In this document: positions 60,650 to 64,000 of the stretch, in pieces
How positions within the stretch are numbered: position 1 is the first letter of the stretch
How the letters are laid out: every line of letters starts with the position of its first letter
Notes under the pieces: generated by a model
Database searches by the model: none
Told to the model about the DNA's origin: nothing
The model's input: only the letters and a program-made list of their open reading frames with translations
DNA from: Modestobacter roseus
GTDB lineage: Bacteria > Actinomycetota > Actinomycetes > Mycobacteriales > Geodermatophilaceae
Length of the DNA: 64,000 nt
NCBI RefSeq assembly: GCF_007994135.1
Contig: NZ_VLKF01000001.1
Location: 4,154,001 to 4,218,000, forward strand
Reading direction: 5' to 3'
Translations under genes and position numbers: made by a program

Positions 60650-61453
60650 ATGACTGATGTGGTCCCGATCCGGCAGGCGGCGACCGTGTTGCTGGTGCGG
60701 GACGGTGCTGCCGGGCTGGAGGTGCACCTGCTGCGCCGGGTCCGGGGCATGCCCGCCGCCGGGGGGATGACCGCCTACCCCGGCGGCGGGGTCGACGAGC
60801 GCGACGGGGAGGTCGAGACCGCCTGGGTCGGGCCGCCGCCGGCCGAGTGGGCGGCCACCTGGGGCTGCGACGAGCGGCTGGCGCGGGAACTGGTGTGCGC
60901 CGCCGTCCGGGAGACCTTCGAGGAGGCCGGCGTGCTGCTCGCCGGCCCGCCCGGGGGCGCCGCCGTCGTCCCGGACGTCTCCGGTGCGGACTGGGAGGCC
61001 CAGCGACAGGCGCTGGTCGCCCGGGAGCTGTCCCTCGCCGAGCTGCTGGCCGCCCGCGGCCTGGCGGTGCGCGCCGACCTGCTGCGTCCCTTCGCGCACT
61101 GGATCACCCCGCCGGCCGAGCGCCGGCGGTACGACACCAAGTTCTTCCTCGCGCTGCTGCCCGCGGGCCAGGAGGCCCGGGACGTCTCCGGCGAGGCCGA
61201 CGAGGCCGGCTGGGCCACCCCGGCCGCCGCGCTCGAGGCGTACGCCGCGGGCACCCGGCCGATGCTGCCGCCGACCGTGCACACCCTCGGCCAGCTGGGC
61301 GCCTTCCCCGACGCGGCGGCCGCGCTGGCCGGGTCCCCGCCGGAGCCGGTGGTGCCGATCAGCCCGCGGTTCGTGCGCACGCCCGGCGGCCTGGTCGCCG
61401 TGCTGCCCGACGGCACCCGCATCCCGATGGTGCGGCCGCCGCAGCAGCCTTGA
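60650..61453 (+). CDS. Nudix hydrolase with interrupted Nudix box
   Basis: 267 residues from ATG 60650. The fold begins AATVLLVRDGAAGLEVHLLRRVRGMPAAGG, followed by FPGG-like TAYPGGGVDE. The Nudix helix is split: Gly-Gly-Gly-Val-Asp is separated by about 35 residues from REL...AAVRETFEEAGVLL (the REx2EExG part), as in RNUDT19/CoA-type Nudix proteins. TPPAERRRYDTKFFLALLP (about 155-170) is typical of that subgroup. Probably it cleaves a nucleoside-diphosphate-linked substrate such as CoA, not proven. It ends at a 21-bp terminator shared with crp. Confidence 0.88.
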   Translation: MTDVVPIRQAATVLLVRDGAAGLEVHLLRRVRGMPAAGGMTAYPGGGVDERDGEVETAWVGPPPAEWAATWGCDERLARELVCAAVRETFEEAGVLLAGPPGGAAVVPDVSGADWEAQRQALVARELSLAELLAARGLAVRADLLRPFAHWITPPAERRRYDTKFFLALLPAGQEARDVSGEADEAGWATPAAALEAYAAGTRPMLPPTVHTLGQLGAFPDAAAALAGSPPEPVVPISPRFVRTPGGLVAVLPDGTRIPMVRPPQQP

Positions 61454-61465
61454 ACCCGGGGCGCC

Positions 61466-61512
61466 GAACGCGAGGGGCCCAGGACCGGGTCGGTCCTGGG
61501 CCCCTCGCGTTC
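61466..61512. terminator. bidirectional terminator between Nudix and crp
   Basis: A 21-bp perfect stem (61466-61486 with 61492-61512) and a 5-base loop: the strongest hairpin in the window. It lies between convergent stops at 61453 and 61522. Confidence 0.85.
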
Positions 61513-61521
61513 AGTCCTGGC

Positions 61522-62196
61522 TCAGCGGGCGCGGCGGCGCAGCCGTTCCTCGTCCAGGACGACGACGGACTTGCCCTGCAGCTGGATCCAGCCGCGGTGC
61601 ACGAAGTCGGCCAGCGCCTTGTTCACCGTCTCGCGGGAGGCGCCGACCAGCTGGGCCAGCTCCTCCTGGGTGAGGTCGTGCTTGACCCGCAGGCCCTCGT
61701 TCTCCCGGCTGCCGAAGCGGTCGGCCATCTGCAGCAGCGCCTTGGCCACCCGGCCGGGGACGTCGGTGAAGATCAGGTCGGCGACCGAGTCGTTGGTGCG
61801 GCGCAGCCGGCGGGCCAGCACGCGCAGCAGCTGCTCACCGATCTCCGGGTGCGCGGTGATCCACGGGCGCAGCATCGTGTTCGGCATCTTCGCCAGCCGC
61901 ACGTCGGTGACCGCCGTCGCGGTGGCCGTGCGCGGGCCGGGGTCGAACACCGACAGCTCACCGAACTGGTCGGAGGGGCCCATGACGGCCAGCACGTTCT
62001 CGCGGCCGTCGGGCGCCCGGCGGGAGAGCTTGATCTTGCCGGACAGCACGACGTAGAGGCTGTCGCCCGACTCGCCCTCGTTGAAGACCACGCGGCCACG
62101 GGGCAGCGTCACCGTCTCCAGCGCGCTGGCCACCGGTTCGGCGGCCTCCTCCGACAGCCCCTGGAAGAGCCCGGACTGGGCAAGTACGTCGTCCAC
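61522..62196 (-). CDS. crp: Crp/Fnr-family global regulator
   Basis: 224 residues from GTG 62196, the same length as the mycobacterial Crp, with AGAGG five bases upstream; the TTG at 62211 is less likely. The cAMP-binding domain has [46 protein letters not shown] and its P-helix residues, then a long dimerisation helix ([24 protein letters not shown]). The helix-turn-helix is [30 protein letters not shown]. It controls many carbon and stress genes in actinobacteria. A TGTG-N7-TCAC site in its own promoter suggests autoregulation. Confidence 0.96.
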   Translation of the reverse strand: MDDVLAQSGLFQGLSEEAAEPVASALETVTLPRGRVVFNEGESGDSLYVVLSGKIKLSRRAPDGRENVLAVMGPSDQFGELSVFDPGPRTATATAVTDVRLAKMPNTMLRPWITAHPEIGEQLLRVLARRLRRTNDSVADLIFTDVPGRVAKALLQMADRFGSRENEGLRVKHDLTQEELAQLVGASRETVNKALADFVHRGWIQLQGKSVVVLDEERLRRRAR

Positions 62197-62260
62197 GTGC
62201 ACCTCTCGCAACGTCCTCGCGGGAGCGATGGCGACCCGCGTTCCCGCAGAGTCTAGGCCC

Positions 62261-62276
62261 TGTGGCCAGCCTCACC
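62261..62276. promoter_or_regulatory. Crp binding site candidate upstream of crp
   Basis: TGTGGCCAGCCTCACC has both half-sites TGTG and TCAC at the exact spacing of TGTGANNNNNNTCACA, with two mismatches in the flanks. It lies 65-80 bases upstream of the crp start. Confidence 0.6.
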
Positions 62277-62344
62277 CGTGCGGTCAGTCACCGACCTGCC
62301 CACTCAGAGTGGGGTCGAACCGTCGGTGCGCGCCCCGGTCGGGG

Positions 62345-62638
62345 TCAGTCGGGGTCGCGGTCCTCCTCGCCGTGGGTGCTGTCGAAGTCCAGCACCGCCG
62401 GCTGCGCAGGCGGCGTCATGTTCCGCGGACGGCGCCGGCGGCGGGCCCGCCAGCGGCTCATCGCCCGCCGGATGCCGGAGGAGGCCAGGGTGCCCACCTC
62501 ACCCGGGGTCGCCGTGTCGAGGAAGGCCTCGACCTCGCGCGGCGAGGTCTGCCGGCGCAGCGGCTCCTCGACCCGCTCCATGACGAGCAGGAACGCGATC
62601 AGCAACGGCGGGAACAGGATGACGATGAGGGCGACCAC
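62345..62638 (-). CDS. Small membrane protein between nth and crp
   Basis: 97 residues from GTG 62638, which has GAGGAGG at ideal distance; GTG 62644 is in frame. One N-terminal helix ([23 protein letters not shown]), then a charged cytosolic part with [22 protein letters not shown], an Arg cluster and an acidic end. A small membrane protein is found in the same spot in Mycobacterium (Rv3675). The function is unknown. It is divergent from nth. Confidence 0.75.
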   Translation of the reverse strand: MVALIVILFPPLLIAFLLVMERVEEPLRRQTSPREVEAFLDTATPGEVGTLASSGIRRAMSRWRARRRRRPRNMTPPAQPAVLDFDSTHGEEDRDPD

Positions 62639-62783
62639 GAGCACCTCCTCGGCGGCGTCTCCGGGCGGGGAGGCCCGGGCGGAGAGACGACGTCCGTCGT
62701 GCGGTCGGGGTGTGCGCCGGGCTGGCTGCCGGACGGTGCACCAGCAGCGAGTATGACGGTCGCTGCCTGTCGGTGCCGACGCC

Positions 62784-62789
62784 TACCCT
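62784..62789 (+). promoter_or_regulatory. -10 element, leaderless start of nth
   Basis: TACCCT seven bases before GTG 62797, no ribosome-binding site. Confidence 0.5.
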
Positions 62790-62796
62790 CGGTCGC

Positions 62797-63597
62797 GTGT
62801 CCGAGCCCGTGACCCCGCCGGCCTACACCCGGCCCGCCGCACCCCGTCGTCCGGCGCGCGCCGCCCGGCTGGGCGTCCCGCCCTTCGACCCGGAGGAGAG
62901 CCCGCTGGCCCGCACCCGCCGGGCCCGGCGGACCAACCGGGAGCTGGCGCTGATCCACCCCGATGCGCACTGCGAGCTCGACTTCACCACCCCGCTGGAG
63001 CTGCTGGTCGCCACCGTCCTGTCCGCGCAGACGACGGACAAGACGGTGAACAAGGTGACGCCGACGCTGTTCGCCCGGTACCCGGACGCCGCCGCCTACG
63101 CCGGCGCCGACCGGGCCGAGCTGGAAGAGATCCTCAAGCCCACCGGGTTCTTCCGCGCCAAGGCCAACTCGGTGCTCGGCCTCGGCCAGGCGCTGGTCGA
63201 GCGCTTCGACGGCGAGGTGCCGGCCCGGCTGGAGGACCTGGTGACGCTGCCCGGCGTCGGGCGCAAGACCGCCAACGTGGTGCTCGGCAACGCCTTCGGG
63301 GTGCCCGGGCTGACCGTCGACACCCACTTCGGCCGGCTGGTGCGCCGGTTCGGGTGGACCGGGGAGGAGGACCCGGTCAAGGTCGAGACCGAGATCGCCG
63401 AGCTGATCCCGAAGAAGGAGTGGACGATCTTCTCCCACCGGGTGATCTTCCACGGCCGGCGCGTCTGCCACGCGAAGAAGCCGGCCTGTGGCGCGTGCGG
63501 GCTCGCCTCGTGGTGCCCGTCCTACGGGATCGGCCCGGTCGACCCGCAGGTCGCGGAGAAGCTGGTGAAGACGCCGGCCGCCTCGGACACCGAGTGA
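62797..63597 (+). CDS. nth: Endonuclease III
   Basis: 266 residues from GTG 62797. A DNA glycosylase/AP lyase for oxidised pyrimidines. Core: [28 protein letters not shown], helix-hairpin-helix [12 protein letters not shown] with catalytic Lys157, Asp175 in TVDTHFGRL, and four cysteines C224-x6-C231-x2-C234-x5-C240 for the [4Fe-4S] cluster. An N-terminal basic extension of about 40 residues precedes the usual start. The stop overlaps the next gene (GTGA). Confidence 0.96.
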   Translation: MSEPVTPPAYTRPAAPRRPARAARLGVPPFDPEESPLARTRRARRTNRELALIHPDAHCELDFTTPLELLVATVLSAQTTDKTVNKVTPTLFARYPDAAAYAGADRAELEEILKPTGFFRAKANSVLGLGQALVERFDGEVPARLEDLVTLPGVGRKTANVVLGNAFGVPGLTVDTHFGRLVRRFGWTGEEDPVKVETEIAELIPKKEWTIFSHRVIFHGRRVCHAKKPACGACGLASWCPSYGIGPVDPQVAEKLVKTPAASDTE

Positions 63598-64000
63598 CCG
63601 GCCGCCTCCTCGTCGTCCTCGCCGCGGCACTGCTGGTGACCGGCTGCACCGCCGACGACGACGCCGCACCGGAGCAGCCGGCCCCGGCCGCGGCCCCCGA
63701 CGTGCGGACCGACCTGACGGCCTGTCCCGAGCAGCCCGACGAGCCGGCGCCGGACGGCGAGCTGACCGGGCTGTCCTTCTCGTGCTTCACCGGGGGCAGC
63801 CTGGACCTCGGCCGGGCCCAGGGGACGCCCACCGTGGTGAACCTCTGGGCCAGCTGGTGCCCGCCCTGCCGGGAGGAGCTGCCGGTGGTGCAGGAGCTGG
63901 CCGACGCGGCCGGTGACCGGCTGCGCGTGCTGAGCATCGACAGCCAGGACCGGGCCGCCGCCGGTGCCTCCTTCGCCGACGACGCCGGGGTCACCCTGCC
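63594..64000 (+). CDS. Thioredoxin-like lipoprotein (TlpA/ResA family), 3' end outside window
   Basis: The first 135 codons are present; the gene continues past base 64000. GTG 63594 overlaps the nth stop. Signal peptide with lipobox LVTGC (Cys18) predicts an extracytoplasmic lipoprotein. An Asp/Pro/Ala-rich linker is followed by the thioredoxin fold: [42 protein letters not shown] with the redox pair WCPPC. Proteins of this family reduce disulfides outside the membrane, for example in cytochrome c maturation. Rv3673c has the same position next to nth. Confidence 0.9.
   Translation, partial: MTGRLLVVLAAALLVTGCTADDDAAPEQPAPAAAPDVRTDLTACPEQPDEPAPDGELTGLSFSCFTGGSLDLGRAQGTPTVVNLWASWCPPCREELPVVQELADAAGDRLRVLSIDSQDRAAAGASFADDAGVTL

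Overview
The window is about 64 kb of very GC-rich DNA (roughly three quarters G+C) densely packed with genes that use GTG, ATG and occasionally TTG starts and frequently overlap by 4 bases. Codon use, several leaderless-type promoters and gene order indicate an actinobacterium. A member of the Geodermatophilaceae (Blastococcus/Geodermatophilus/Modestobacter type) is my best guess, but that is inference. Two blocks keep a gene order I recall from Mycobacterium: leuA / lysC-asd (Rv3708c-Rv3710), and thioredoxin-like lipoprotein-nth-small membrane protein-crp-RidA-DUF4177-BagAB-class A PBP-metallophosphoesterase (Rv3673c-Rv3683). The window therefore looks like chromosomal core, probably in the origin-proximal part. 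No phage, IS element, CRISPR array or plasmid gene was seen.

Layout. 1-1.7 kb: end of a methionine ABC importer (metN fragment, metI, metQ). 1.8-5.3 kb: a Rieske protein, a two-domain VOC protein and a TPM-domain membrane protein. 5.5-11.2 kb: a Dpp/Opp-type peptide ABC operon with a fused double ATPase. 11.2-21.5 kb: pirin, a GH88/105-like hydrolase, an SDR, and a sugar locus (GH1 beta-glucosidase, ATPase, two permeases, binding protein) divergent from a LacI regulator with two matching operators. This resembles the cellobiose (ceb) locus of Streptomyces. 21.7-25.2 kb: a three-gene cpATP-grasp / alpha-E / transglutaminase operon of poorly known function. 25.3-30.7 kb: RibD-like reductase, ABC-F ATPase, membrane protein, and a NarL-type two-component pair. 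30.8-37.4 kb: a complete Mrp cation/proton antiporter operon (A with B fused, then C-G). 37.5-43.7 kb: a beta-lactamase-like hydrolase, leuA with an attenuator leader, a Cys-rich XRE regulator, and lysC-asd. 43.7-47.8 kb: a siderophore ABC importer behind an iron-box. 47.9-53.9 kb: S9 peptidase, two CNNM/CBS proteins, tRNA-Pro(CGG), metallophosphoesterase, GatB/YqeY protein. 53.9-64 kb: class A PBP, desaturase, BagA/BagB ATPases, DUF4177, RidA, Nudix hydrolase, Crp, nth, and a truncated thioredoxin-like lipoprotein.

Non-coding structure is rich. There is a dispersed palindromic repeat family (four clear copies plus one apparently absorbed into the 3' end of a gene), a second family with a 63-bp triplicated unit, a 17-bp tandem array carrying Streptomyces-type DnaA-box-like sites, a leucine leader peptide, DtxR, LacI and Crp operator candidates, and perfect-stem terminators at most convergent gene ends. 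The least understood gene system is the cpATP-grasp/alpha-E/transglutaminase operon. The best regulatory finds are the leuA leader and the repeat families.
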